This document shows, piece after piece, positions 32,479-44,895 of a DNA stretch of 64,000 nucleotides. Source of the DNA: Cavia porcellus. Its lineage: Eukaryota > Chordata > Mammalia > Rodentia > Caviidae. Position 1 is the stretch's first letter, and each line of letters begins with the position of its first letter. Where the stretch lies: the NCBI RefSeq assembly GCF_034190915.1, contig NW_026947486.1:20796001-20860000 (forward strand), read 5' to 3'. The notes beneath the pieces are model-generated. The model had not been told where the DNA came from. It was given only the letters and a program-made list of their open reading frames with translations, and did not search any database. A program made the position numbers and the translations under genes.

Positions 32479-34825
32479 ATAAGGGTAATTCCTAAATATT
32501 TCATTTGCTTACTAGTGTGAAGAGTGTGGTTTCTTTTATTTCCCTCTCTGTGATTTTGTTGTTTGTTATTGTATAGGAATGCTATTGATTTCTGAGTATT
32601 GATTTTGTATCCAGCTACATTACTGAATTTATTTATTATATCTAAAAGTCTTTCAATGGAGTTTAGGGGGTCTTCTATGTAGAGTATCATGTCATCTGCA
32701 AACAATGATAATTTAATTTCTTTTCCTATCTTTACCCCTTTTATTTCTCTCTCTTTTCTACTTCCTCTGGCTAGTACTTCCAGTACTATATTAAATAGGA
32801 GTGGTGATAAAGGACGTCCTTGTCTTGTGCCTGATTTTAAAGTAAAGGCTTTCAATTTTTGGCCATTTAGTATGATGCTGGCTGTTGGTTAGTCATAAAT
32901 GGCCTTTATTATATTGAGGTAAAGACCATCTATTCCAATTTTCTGTAAAGTTCTTATCATGAATGAATGTTGGACCTTATCAAAGGCTTTTTCTGCATCT
33001 ATAGAAATGATCATGTGATTCTTATTTTTGGCTTTATTGATATGGTGGATTACATTTATTGATTTACGTATGTTGAACTATCCCTGCATTCTTGGGATGA
33101 GTCCTACTTGGTCATGGTGTGTAATCTTCTTGATGATTTGCTGCATCCTGTTTGCCAATATTTTATTGAGGATTTTTGCGTCTGTGTTCATTAGGGAGAT
33201 TGGTATATAGTTCTCTTATTTTAGTTGGGTCTTTCTCAGGTTTTGGTACTAGAGTAATACTTGCTTCCAGGAATGACTTAGAAATGATTGCTTCCCTTTC
33301 AATTTCATTGAATAGTTTGAGGAGTGTCAACATTAGGTCTTCTTTGTATTTCTTGTAGAATTCTGCAGTGAAACCATCTGGGCCTGGGCTCTTCTTTGTA
33401 GGTAAGGACTTAATTACATTTTCAATTTCATTAATAGAGATTGGGTTATTCAGCAGTTTTACATCCTCTTGATCTAGCTTTGGTACTTCATATGTTTCTA
33501 GGAATCTATCTATTTCTTCTGTGTTATCAAACCTTTGAGAGTAGAGGTTTTCAATATAGGTGTTGATGATCTTGTGTATTTCTGTAGAGTCTGTAGTGAT
33601 TTTACCTTTTTCATTTCTTATTGCATGAATTTGAGCTTTTTGTTCCTTTTTTAAAATAAGGTTGGCTAGGGGCTTATCGATTTTATTTATTCTTTCAAAG
33701 AACCAACTCTTTAATTCGTTGATTCTTTGATTCTTTGGATTGTTTTCTTAGTCTCTATTGCATTGATTTCTGCTCTAATTTTTATAATTTCCTCTCTTCT
33801 TTTGGCTTTGGGCTTGACTTGCTCTTCTTTTTCTAGCTGTTTGAGCTGTAGCATCAGTTGATTTATTTGTATTCATTCTGTTTTCCTGATGTGGGAACTC
33901 AGTGCAATAAATTTTCTTGAGGACGGCTTTTATTGCATCCCAGAGATTCCGGTAAGTTGTGTCTGTATTTTCAGTTTCTTGTAGGTATTGTTTAATTTCT
34001 TCTTTAATTTCCTCTGTAACCCACTGATTACTCAATAGTGTGTTATTCAGTTTACGTGTGTTTATGGGATTTTTGTGATATCTTTTATCATTAATTTCTA
34101 ATTTCAAAGTGCTATGTTCTGATAACATGCAAGGGATGATTTCAACTCCTTTGCATTTGTTTAAATATGTTCTATGAGCTAATATATGATCTATTTTAGA
34201 GAACGACCCATGTACTGCCGAGAAGAATGTGTATTCTGATGTTGTTGGGTGGAACATTCTGTATATGTCTATCAAGTCCATTTGTTTACAGGTGTGATTC
34301 AGTTCTATTATTTCTTGGCTCATTTTCTGTCTGGTTGATCTGTCCCTTGGTGTCAAAGGCATGTTAAGGTGTCCTATTACAATTGTGTTACTGATAATTT
34401 GAGTTTTCATTTCTGTTAATAGTTGTTTTATATAACTGGGTGCTCTAGAGTTTGGTGCGTATATATTTAAGATAGTTATCTCTTCCTTTTGGAGTTTTCC
34501 CCTAAGGAGTATGTAGTGACCTTCTTTGTCCTTTATGGTCATTGTTGGTTTAAAGTTCATGTTGTGTGCAAACAGAATGGCTACTCGTGCCTTTTTTTTG
34601 GATTCCTGCTGCATGAAGTATTGTTTTCCATCCTTTGACTTTCAGTCTTTGAGTATCCTTCTGGGTTAGATGGATTTCCTGTAAACAGCATATGGTTGGA
34701 TTTTGTTTCTTGATCCATTCTGCTAGTTTGTTTCTTTTGATTGGTGCATTGAGACCATTTACATTAATGGTTATTACTGTTAGATGCTGGTTTATTTTAG
34801 GAATGTTATCTCTCTGCTGTTGCAT
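32479..34825 (-). pseudogene. L1-C ORF2, N-terminal and RT part
   Basis: It begins with the endonuclease ('LTVITINVNGLNAPIKRN', from about 34785). The endonuclease C-terminal part and linker form one long open frame of 279 codons (33775-34614). The RT follows and contains [12 protein letters not shown] near 32690. The frame is broken several times (for example near 33770 and 33360). At 32479 the RT runs into the 5' end of HAL1-C, producing a chimeric open frame (32352-32855) that is not a real protein. Confidence 0.9.
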
Positions 34826-34844
34826 CTTTATCTTTCTGGTCTGT

Positions 34845-35873
34845 TTAATTATCTGCTTTGCTTAGTGGTTTTTTCCTTAGTGTATCTAAACTGTCTTTCA
34901 ATATTTTTTGCAGGGTTGGTTTTGTGTTCATGAAGTTCTTCAGCTGTTCTTTGTCATGAAAGTATCATATTTCACCATCAATTTTGAATGATAGTTTTGC
35001 AGGATACATCAGTCTAGGTTGGAAATCATTTTTCTTTAGGATCTGGAATACTTCACTCCATGCTCTTCTTGACTTTATTATTTGTGCTGAGAAGTCTGCT
35101 CTGATTCTGATAGGTTTTCCTTTATAAGTGATTTGTCTTTTCTCTCTGACAGCTTTTAATAATCTATTCTTGTGTTGGATTTCTGGGATGGTGATTATTA
35201 TATGTCTGGGTATAGTTTTATTTTGGTTATGACTATTTTGGTATGGTTATTTCTATTTGGAGTTCTATAGGCTTCACTGAACCTGATGTCAGTTTCTGAG
35301 CAATATCCTCTTGAGCTGTCCCCTTCTTTTTCATTAATCCCTATCAATCTTATGTTATTTTTCTTTGCATCATCTTGCAGTTGTTGAATTGTTATTTCCT
35401 GATTCCTTGTTATTTTTAAAAGATCTTTCCTTTCCTGTTCACTAGCTGCAAACCTGTCTTCAAGGTCTGAAATTCTATCTTCACTTTCAATGAGGTGGTT
35501 TTTACAGCTTTCGGTGGAGTTTTTTATTTCCTTGTATATCTCTGTGCATCTGCTTTATGTATTCTGTTTGCTTCTTATATTGCTCATCCAGGCATTCTAT
35601 CTTTTTGTTTATTTCCTCCAATTTTTAAACCGTGTTTTCTTTAGATATATTCAGAATCTCTTTCATTTCTTTTATCATTTCTTCTTTTACCTGGGAGATT
35701 ATTTTGAGTTTAAATTCCTGTAAAGCTTCCTGGAGTTGCTTGTTTATTTCAGTAGCTATTATGTCCAACATTTGAGGTGTATGGCATACATTTTCTTTTA
35801 TATACATCACTCCTAGGGTTTCTTGAGATATGCTGGAGGTTTGAGGTTGTAATTTGGTCTTTCGTTTTGTCAT
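34845..35873 (-). pseudogene. L1-C ORF1, broken
   Basis: The start is the Met at 35873 (MTKRKTKLQPQTSSISQ), and the frame is open for 82 codons with a charged helical N-terminus. Later parts (the coiled coil near 35400-35620, RRM-like block near 35060-35230 and C-terminal domain near 34880-35000) are recognisable in other frames. The stop is at 34845-34847. Its N-terminus differs from the HAL1 ORF1 start (MGRGSN...), although the RRM/C-terminal domains are related. Confidence 0.85.
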
Positions 35874-35889
35874 TTTCCTTTTATATTTA

Positions 35890-36450
35890 TATTTCTGTGT
35901 TTCAAGTGTTATTTGAAAGCTTCCTCAGGGTCTGTTGGAAATCCACTTCTGTGTTCACAGCTCCTGGGACTCTGGCACCCAGTTCCCCCAGGCCGCTGGG
36001 CCTCTGGAACCAGTGGCCCTCTTCTGCCTGTTTAGAACTCCGTAGTTCCAGATAAGCTGGGCTCCAAGGACACTGTGTGCCGGCCTGCTTGCTCGAAACT
36101 CCACAGTTCTCCGAGCGCAGCCATAATGGGGAGGTGGATGTAGGCACCTGGGGCCCACTTAGCCACTTCACTGCACCTGGAAGGCTCGAGGGTCCCAAAC
36201 AGTCTGGGCTTGGGGCAGAGTGCACTGGGCACTTACCGCAGGCCGCAGGGCCTCTGGTACTGGTGATGCTTGCCTGCTTGCTGAGAAATCCAAAGTCCTC
36301 CAGACACACAGGGAGGCAGATGCAGGCGCCCCAGACCTGCCCAGCCCTTACTCTGCACCCAGAGGGTGCAAGAGTCCCAGATAGGCTGGGCTCCCGGGAT
36401 GGTGTGCGCCTGCCTTCTTGCTGGAAACTCCACAGTTCTCCGAGCCCAAA
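35890..36450 (-). promoter_or_regulatory. L1-C promoter monomers (~165 bp)
   Basis: Three diverged G+C-rich units are visible by the phrases 'gctgggctcc...tgtgcgcctgcttgctggaaactccacagttctccgagc' at about 36050, 36200 (diverged) and 36380. Spacing is about 150 and 180 bp. The units do not resemble the ~99-bp monomers of L1-B. Promoter function is by analogy with mouse L1 monomers. Confidence 0.65.
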
Positions 36451-36930
36451 GAGGTTTATTAGTATATGGATTTCATATATATACATGGGAGACATCCAGA
36501 AAATGAGGCTCTCAAAGAGATGGTGCTATGTCTAGTGTGTGTGTGTGGAGGGGGGTCCACCATGCCATGTCACACTGCTCTGCTGTAACATGCAGCTACC
36601 AGGGTCCTACTGGAACCATAAACTTGGTAACTGTAATGAGTTAAAGATGCATAATTTAAAATAAGATAAGACAGTTTATTTGGAAAAACATGAAAAAAAT
36701 AAACAGCTACTCTGGAAGAGTAGGGAACATAAGAAAGAAGGTATCTGTGGGATTTTGCCCTCACCTTTTTTTTTAAAGGATAGTGTGTTTTTCCTCTTAG
36801 GACTAGTGATTTCGCCCTCCAGCCATGTTGTTGGTACCTGGAAATTGTCACCATCTGATTGGTGCTCTGGTTGTCTTTGATACTAAACTGAGTACCTCTG
36901 TCTATATTCTTTCTGGCCATTTGATTCTTT
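36451..36930. repeat. LTR-like flank right of L1-C
   Basis: The sequence 'gaggtttattagtatatgg' directly at the L1-C 5' end, and 'taatgagttaaagatgcat...agacagtttatttgg' at 36638-36680, resemble the fragment left of L1-C. A (GT)n tract lies at about 36535-36548. Confidence 0.4.
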
Positions 36931-37984
36931 CCTGTCTCTTTTGTGATGGATAAGTGTGGGGAGGAGAAATCTCACTGAAGGGTAGGTTAGAGTTAGTAAT
37001 TAATTAAATGGAAGATATGTATATCTGTGGCAATGGTATAATAATGCTAAAGTGAGAATATAAATATAAATATAATACATGTAGGTGTGTGTGTGCATGC
37101 ATACATGCGTGAGAGTGTGTTTGTGTTTTATGTATTAAATAGTTCTTATTTGGCTGGCCCTTATCACCTTTGCATTTTATCACAGGTGATCAAGGGGTCT
37201 AGTTATCCTGGTCTTTCATGTTTTTAGTTTGTTCTTTGCTTTGTTAACTCTTTTTGACTGTGTTGTCTGGCATCTCTCTTGCGAAGTTTCTCTGCCCTTT
37301 GTTTTTCTAATTGCTCTAACTATAGAGTTTATCTGTAGAGGCAGAAGTTTTTTAGTAAGATTCTCCATTAGTTTTTAATAGTCTATTTTTTCCTACCTAG
37401 AATCTTTCCATACAGTAGCTTTAAGTTGCAGCTTATAAAAATTTTGAAGAAAGAGCCATACATTTTTAAAGATGACAAGACAAAAATGAAAAGGAATTTG
37501 AATCCCTTTAAAACTACAGATATGCAAAGCCTGCCAATATAAATTCCACTGGAATCATCTCCAGGCTGAAGAGAGTCTCAAGCTGTTTTCATTAAATTTT
37601 GTTCTCCCTTTGGTGGCAGGGAGGGAAGGGATAAATTTGTCTTTGTAGGCAAACAGAAGGAGGGAAGAAAGCACTCTTATGTTTGTTTCTTCTTAATTGT
37701 CTTTAGCTCAGTGATCCTTCATGTTTTAGGAGAGCATATTCCCATCTTCCATAATTCTGGTCTGGCAAGCTCAGAGTTCAGAACCTTTCAACCCTGAATA
37801 AAGAACACTGAAAGTTCAGTATTAACACAAGATTTCAAATATCCCACATATTTAACACAAATATCTTAATAGCACGAACTCTGCACTTGGAAAGGAAACC
37901 TTCAAACTATTCAGATACTTCACTCTTTACTTACTGACTTCTATGCACTTCAGTGTAAAATCCTGAAGCACACTCAGTGATAGT
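36931..37984. other. Region without recognised gene
   Basis: It holds an imperfect (TG)n/(CATG) stretch near 37080-37130 and otherwise unrecognised sequence. No open frame looks coding. Confidence 0.5.
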
Positions 37985-38640
37985 ATTATAGGCAGGAAAG
38001 TTAGATAGAAATTAGTAGGCAGTTAGACAGGAATGGGCCCTGGAGAAATTAACAGGTCGTCAGACAAAGACAGGCCTTGGAGAGTACAAAAGGTGAGAAC
38101 ACACCAAAACTTTTGCTAGAGGCACATCAGTTGAAGGCCAAGCCTCAAGGTAAATATGCAATGACTGGCCTATATGTCTCCATGAGGGATAAACAATATC
38201 GAGATTGTACTGTGGTGCACTGTGGTATTACCCAGTCCAGTAAAGTTCAGATAGACATCAATGACCCAGGTGGGTGATCAGAGCATCCAGACCCATCCAT
38301 TCCCAAAAATGTCTTTTTTATTTCCATGTACCCTTGATATATGATTTACTTCCCTGTTGGATCAATTTTTGGCTAAGAGGCTAAACTTGTAATCTTATAG
38401 GTCGATTGACTCATGTTGTACCTACATTGTGACTTTGCTGTGTATATCACCTATGACAAAGGGCCTTGGTGGCAACCCACTTTTAGGATCAGTTTTCAGA
38501 ACCTATCTCTCATAATAATCTTTCCTGATTTTATCTTCTGTTGTTCCTTGGAATTCATTCTTCAATTCTGGGGGACATGAATTTTGTGTGTCTGACATCT
38601 AGCAGATTGAGAGTTACAGTTCTCTTATATCAATAGTCAA
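37985..38640 (-). repeat. Degraded LTR, family X, copy 1 (inverted)
   Basis: The reverse complement aligns by eye along its length with 41555-42140. Shared blocks include 'gatgtcagaca', 'ccaccaaggccctttgtca', 'gtcacaatgt.ggtacaac', 'ggatgggtctggatgctct' and 'gatgtgcctctag'. The divergence and small indels indicate an old solo LTR. I cannot name the family. Confidence 0.65.
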
Positions 38641-39539
38641 GGAGCTGACACATGAACCTAAACTCCCAGATCTTTTAGACTGAAATCTAGGAGTTCTTAC
38701 CATCAAAGTACTTCAAGCCCTTCAACCTTGTGCTCACATTGCAATAGAACTAGCACTAACACCTTTAAAACATTAGAATACCTCTCACTCAGATTACAAA
38801 CCTCAAAATACAGTACTTCTGACTGAAACATTGAACCACATAAGTCTGAGTATCTCTTGTTATTGTGTTTTGGCATGCTGGAGTCTCCTTCTGGAGGTGG
38901 TTTCTAGGTTTTTTCTGCCCTGAATAAAGAATTTTCAACATGAGCACAATTTCTTAGCCAAGTTTTATTAAAGGTAGAAAAAGAAGTAGATTTAGATAAG
39001 AAGATGGTAAGGATGTTTATGCCTTTTAGAAAAGATAGGTTGGGATTCTTTGGGAGGAATGAGTAGACTCTACATCAAAATGTTTGTTGCTCTCTTATGA
39101 CCACTTACTTAGCACCAGATGTCTTTAACTAGACTTATTTTGTTGTCCTATGGATGTAACTGAAGTTCTGATGGTAAGGGTTTTAATCCTTTTGTTCCCA
39201 ATGGGTTACTCTATTTTCTTCCTGAAAAATCAGCAAAGTCAAGTCATTGACAAGGGTAACACTGATATATCTATAACTGCTTCTAGATGAGCAGGGACAT
39301 CCCTAGAGGCCTTTGAGTTTGATGATTTTCAGAGGTGGGTGGCCTGTTTGTTTAGGTGGATGACTGAGATCTCATCTAGCTCTAAATATGGTTACTCACC
39401 AGGTCTAGGCAGCTCATGAGCACACACCATTGGGAATTGTTGGAGAGAAGACAGTTGCATAGGCAAGGGCCAAAGACAAGTATAGTTCTGATAATGATTG
39501 CTAGTAGCCATTTCTGCAAAGAAAATTTCAGTAACCAAG
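38641..39539. other. Region without recognised gene
   Basis: No gene seen. Parts near 38880-39060 ('ttttctgccctgaataaag') may belong to further LTR fragments. Confidence 0.45.
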
Positions 39540-40560
39540 CCCAGATGTTAGAAAATGCTGGAGTGGGGTCAGACTTCTTGTTGATGATATAGGGAAATGA
39601 AACTTCCAATCTACTAAATGTCTGGTACGAATTTGTGTTCTCAAAAATCAAAGAATGAATTTTTGGAACAATAGAGATGTCATGGTTTATGTCAGTGGCC
39701 CCCAAGCCTCATACAATTATGCCCTTGTGACAAGTTCATTGTCTAGCGCATGGATTGGTGGTGTGAGTGCTACACACGCCTACGGATAGAGCCAGGATAT
39801 GATGTAATGGCAGGAAGAAGATGTGTCTCTCTCTCTCTCTTGCCGTTTTCCGCCTTGCTGTTTGCAGCTGCCTTGAACTGTGGCCCCACCATGCCACCTT
39901 GCCTTGGAGCCAACTGAATATGGACTGAAACCTCCAAGAACTGTAAGCAATAAACCTTTTCTTCCTTCATTTTGGTCATCAGGTATTCTGTCTTAACAAC
40001 AAGTAAAAAATAACTAAGACAGGAGGTTAACAGCATAATATATTTATTGAAAGAAAGAAGAGCTTCTGTCTGAGAGACAGAAGGAGTCTTGAGTGAGTTG
40101 CCAAGGACTTTGTCTTTTCTAGGAACTTATAGAGCAAAACCACAAGGTGAGATGGGTCCAAGATGGGAAAAACATGGGAACTTGCAAGGCAGGTGGGCAT
40201 GAGGTAGACAGAAATATGGTCAACCAATAAGATTAATTGTTCAAGTAAAACCGACCAAATTGGGTACATACAGGGAAGTGAGTCACATAGTAAGAAGGCA
40301 TGCTTAAAGAGTATTGATTCTTTGTTCAGGGAGTTGGGATGGTGACTCCTGGCTTCCTCCAGGTGATCCATACCTATTTAGGATATCAATCCCTGATGTT
40401 TATAGTTAGGGTGTGGTTGCATTTGTTTTGTCTTTTGTCTTGAGGTGTGTGTATCCTTCAAGGTTGCAAGGTATCTGGTCTTCTGCACTGGCTCCTTCCA
40501 GAGCCTGGCCCTGTCTCACTGCCTATAATATTTCTGACTAATTCACAATGTTACAGTCTT
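39540..40560 (+). repeat. Degraded LTR, family X, copy 2 (split by TIR element)
   Basis: The left part (39590-39677) and right part (40022-40560) together follow the order of 41555-42140: 'gaatgaatttttggaac', then 'tatttattgaaag', 'gagttgccaaggactttgtc', and the end block 'cctgtctcactgcctataat'. The TIR element at 39678-40021 separates them. Confidence 0.55.
39678..40021 (-). mobile_element. ~340-bp TIR element, copy 2
   Basis: It begins tgtcatggttta and ends taactaagaca, imperfect terminal inverted repeats (TGTC-T/A-T-A/G-GTT). In reverse complement it matches copy 3 at 43964-44305. It contains a short CT run near 39830. It is younger than the LTR it interrupts. Confidence 0.7.
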
Positions 40561-41554
40561 TGAGGGCTGAAGAAATAATCTGAGTTATCTGGAATATATA
40601 CATAACATTTTGTTTTAATAATAGCACAGGTAAGCATCAGCTTGACTAGAAACTGGAGAAATCTGAACAATATTTTATAAACATGCTAAGTAAGAAGGGA
40701 CTAAAAATTAAAAGTATAATTGTGGTATATTATCTAATATCAACCTCTATTTGTCTTGAGGCCAAGTACAACTGGTAGAATGTAAAACCATTTAGACTTA
40801 TCTCCATTTTGATAATAAGAAATATAATCTTTATTATATTTATAATAATAGCTAAGGAATAAATGAAAAATATCTATGTTTTTACATGAACATTGGGCCA
40901 TTATAGTTTGAACCAGGATTTAGAATTCTTAAAGGATTTAGAAACTGGGATTCTTATAGGGTTTAGAAACTGGATTTTAGCCTCCACTTGTAGATCTATG
41001 TAATGACTAGTTCTAGAAAACACAAAGCCTGAGGTAGATGGCAAAAAGTTAGTTTACATGACAAAAGAATAATTTTTAGTAGCTGGATTATTTATACTAG
41101 CATTGTAATCTCATAGGCATCATACAGGTAAAAGGATTGGGCAAGGAAGTCACTCACTCATTTGAATTTGGACATCACCCTAGGGCCATTTCTCATTCCA
41201 TTGTCTCAAGAAGGGTAGAAAATAGCATAACAAAATCCCAGAAAATCTTTGAAGTTCTAGTGAGATCACATGCACACGAAATCTCCTGGCCTGACCTTCA
41301 GATATCTTTACCCTACTCGGACCTTATTAAGGGTTCATAAATATGCACCACATGTCATACATGTAATTAATATCAGTAAATTCTGAAATAGGCATGCATG
41401 TTGAAAGCCCCTGAGAGGAGTCAACATTCTGTAAATAATTCTTGTGAATCTCACTTAAAGACTCAGTGGGAGGCACCTGGGCTGGAATATGTGCCCTTTA
41501 AATTCTAAAATCCTGATTTATCTGTGTTCAGTGCAATAATTTTCACTTTCATAT
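40561..41554. other. Region without recognised gene
   Basis: A+T-rich sequence. No gene or repeat recognised. Confidence 0.5.
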
Positions 41555-42140
41555 CATCACGGTGATATAGGAGAAATATAACTCCCAACCTGCCAGATGT
41601 CAGACATACCAAGTTCTGTCCCATGAAATCAAAGAATGAATTCCAAAGCACAATGGAAGAGAAGGAAAGGTTTATTGAGAGATAGCTTCTGAGAAAAAGG
41701 AGGAATCCCAAGTGGGTTACCACCAAGGCCCTTTGTCAGGGGTAATTTATATAGGAAAAGTCACAATGTGGGTACAACCTGGTTTAAACTATAATCAACC
41801 TATAATATTACAGGTATAGCTGCTTAGCTAATATCTATCCAATAGGGAAGCAGGTCATATAGCAAAGGTACATGGAAAAAACAAAGACTTTTTTTTTTGT
41901 GAAAGGATGGGTCTGGATGCTCTGGTCACTCACATAGGTGACTGATGCTTATCTGGATGTCCTGGACCAGGTGGTGCTAATTATAGCATAATTCCAAGTT
42001 ACTGCTTATTCTTTAGGGAGACAGGTGGTGCCTGGCCACTACATTTTTGTCTTGAGGTCTTCAGATGTGCCTCTAGTCTCAATTCTATTGTCTTTACTTT
42101 TTGCTGACTTCCTTGACAATCCCTCTCTGAATATATATTA
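41555..42140 (+). repeat. Degraded LTR, family X, copy 3
   Basis: This is the best preserved of the three. It is inverted relative to 37985-38640 and shares the blocks listed there. It contains 'ggtttattgagagatagc' and a T10 run near 41890. Confidence 0.6.
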
Positions 42141-43963
42141 ATTTCTGTCAAACTTAGCAGTCTATAATATTCCTTCCTCTATAGAGCTATACCTAAATGC
42201 AGAGAATCCGTAAAGGTTCAATCTAGCTGCTTTGAGCTGAGAAAGGTCAGTGTATGGGAGGCCACAGTCAGGGCCTTCTCCATATGGCTAAACTAAGAGG
42301 CCTTGGATAGAAGTCATATTGTACTTTAGTGGTTATGAACTCCCTTTATAAAGTCAATCTAGTAGATTCCAGTAAAAGGAGTCTCGCACATTTGTTGTTG
42401 GTTTCATGTACATGATCACCTGGAGCTTGTGAGCCTATAAGTAAGAATAACCAACCTTTTCCAAGATATTAAAGCATATATGACCAAAGCATGAGAATTA
42501 GAATTAAAAGATAGATTGGGAGAAAGGAGCCCACACTTAAGGGACTACAATAGCAATTTTAACCATCTGGGTCCTAGACCTGTCTGTTGATGGAGGTTAT
42601 CTGTAAGTCTTATAATTTTAAAACATTTTTTACCAGACCTGAATTTATTTATCTAAAGACAGCAAATTTTACTTATTAGTGCACAAGTCCCTCCAATTTT
42701 AGCTGTGAAAAAATGAAGAGTTTTGTGAATTTGAAGGACAAGTTTTGCTAAGGAATTTAAAGATTCTTGCTGAGCTTTTATAGCATCCACTGTAATTTTC
42801 TAGCTTCACTGAACCATAATAGTGGTCAGCTACAGGTGTAGGTAGAAACCGACAGCTGTTTTTGATGAAATGTGCATGTCAGTCCAACATGAAACAGTCA
42901 TCCAGACATGCAGATACTTTTTTCAACACTTGTATAATTGTTATGTATATGTCATATTGTGAGGGCATTCATAACCTCTACCACTATTTGATTTCTTTTC
43001 TTTGCCTTTTTTCCCTTTGGAACTCCCCTAACCCTATTCTTGAAAACTTCACTTGTTTTATGGCCGATAGATTATCCTTTAGATGCTTAGTTAGCAGTTA
43101 GACTTCAAACAGTGAGTAAATTTTGGTGAAATCCCCCAAAGACCTTCACCTCTCAATTGTCCATAAAAATTACAAATATGGGAGCAAACAGGTTTTATTT
43201 CAAGGTGACCAAACTGCCTGGTGCCCACATTATGTGTCAATTAATGAAATGTGTAAGAAGGTCTTGTAACATTCCAGAGCAATGATAGTGCTGTAAGAAA
43301 GTGGTATCCATGGTAACCCTTGAACTTATGAACTCATACAGGGGTGTATAAGAAAAGAGAACAGAGGAATCAGTGTCAGCCAGTCAGCCAGCAACCAGCA
43401 GTTTCAGTGGCCTAGGTTGACTGACCACTGTAGTTTTAATAAGCTTCACTTGTTTCGTGAATCTGGGTGTCCCATGGGTAAATCTCCTGAGCATGCTGTA
43501 ACAATACAGATGTTACAACACTTTGAGATGCTCAAACACTATGCAGTCCAGACAGTGCCACATAATGTGCATCTATGGACATGCTAGATCCTTGAGCCAA
43601 AAAAGTTTATCATCATGAACAACTTTATCTGGAAAGTCTTCAACATGATACTATGTTTTTTAGTTTGTTTCTTTGAAGGTCTGTATTCTTGGGAAACATC
43701 ATTGAATATCCCATGAGGTTAGCAATAATTGGTGTCACAGCTATACAGAAATTTTTACATATTTAATTTCTACTTTTAAGAGACATTTTAGCCTTCTTTA
43801 ACAGGTTTTATAAGGAGTAACTATATTGATAAGAATTAAGGATGTCTTTTTAGCTCTGGTAAGTTTAGGAAAGAGTGATAATGACTGCAAATAGTCTTAC
43901 TATCCAAATCACAGTGCATCTCATTTATACAATAACAAAAATGCTTATTTAATCAAAACTAAC
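42141..43963. other. Region without recognised gene
   Basis: No gene seen. The 43140-43505 part, with 'taataagcttcacttgtttcgtgaatctg' near 43438, has the look of an old LTR 3' end, but I could not assign it. Confidence 0.4.
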
Positions 43964-44305
43964 TGTCTTAGTTACTTTTTACTTGTCGCTGAGACAAAAT
44001 ATCTGATGCCCAAGTTGGGAAAAGAAAGGTTTATTTCTTACAGTTTTTGGAGGTTTCAGTCCACACTCAGTTGGCTCCAAGGCAGGCGGACATGGCTGGG
44101 CCACAGTTCATGGTGGCTGCAAACAGCAAGCAGGAACCAGCAAAGAGCAAGACACACCTTCTTCCTGCCATTACATCACATCCTGGCTCCACCCCTTTGT
44201 GCGTGGAGCACTGACACCATCAATCCAAGCACTAGACAGTGAACAAATAACAAATGCACAATTCAAACTCCTGAGGCCTGGGGGCCACAGACATAAACCA
44301 TGACA
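43964..44305 (+). mobile_element. ~340-bp TIR element, copy 3
   Basis: It starts tgtcttagttac and ends taaaccatgaca, imperfect inverted ends. The internal 'cttacagtttttggaggtttcagtcca' block is shared with copy 1. No clear 8-bp target duplication is left. It is non-coding despite a 78-codon open frame. Confidence 0.7.
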
Positions 44306-44814
44306 CCAACTGATGTAGACCAAGTAAAATGCCAGTAGCAAATTTAAAGGGGTGTCAAATCTTGATCACTTTATAGGTGATGCTTTAACAGAACTACTTT
44401 TATTTTCAGGTTATATGTTTTGTCAACATGGACTTGCTCTGAGCATGTCTTCCTATGATATTTAATAAATGTAGCTGCTTTTCACTTGCCATTGAGTGTA
44501 CACTTTGCAAATCTTTGTGGTTCACAAAAGCCTTAAATCCATCAGCTGGATCAACCATGCAGGAACCAATAGCCAATATTTTACCCATTTGTATGTGAAA
44601 ATAACATAGTGACAATGTACTGTTATAAGCTGAAGGACACATTGGAAAAGCTGGTGGAACTGGGAGTTTAGATTTTATTTTGGTTGTATCGTAGTTTAAG
44701 ATGTCACGTGTAGCTGTTGGGTATTCATGGTCAGTGTTGTTTTTGAAGCTCCTTTTTATATCTCGTTTAGCTCTGTTTTTATTACTATTAATTACTTTGC
44801 TTTGTGGTTTTACT

Positions 44815-44895
44815 TTTTTTGGTATCAAGTATTGAACTCATGACCTCATGCTTGCCAGACAGGCACTTGTGTCACTGAGCTAAATCCCTGGCCCC
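44815..44895 (-). mobile_element. ID-like tRNA-derived SINE, diverged
   Basis: On the minus strand it reads 'ggggccagggatttagctcag...gagttcaatacttgatacc' with A and B boxes, followed by an A-rich tail. Confidence 0.7.

Larger units (their letters stand above)
26219..36450 (-). mobile_element. L1-C: near-full-length LINE-1, split by HAL1-C
   Basis: On the minus strand the order is a G+C-rich promoter with monomers of about 165 bp (35890-36450), ORF1 (35873-34845), ORF2 (about 34801-32479, continuing 28834-27357) and a modular 3' UTR of about 1.1 kb (27356-26219). HAL1-C splits ORF2. With the 3.6-kb insertion removed the element is about 6.6 kb. An imperfect flank match (aaacaggttaat at left, aaagaggtttat at right) may be a decayed target duplication. 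Confidence 0.88.

Noticed and set aside
35902..36535. Long open frames on both strands (up to 197 and 152 codons)
   Set aside because: They come from the G+C-rich promoter monomers of L1-C. Long frames on both strands and repeated phrases reflect base composition, not coding.
42862..43101. 79-codon frame
   Set aside because: No domain, composition typical of random A+T-rich sequence, no start context or neighbours supporting a gene.
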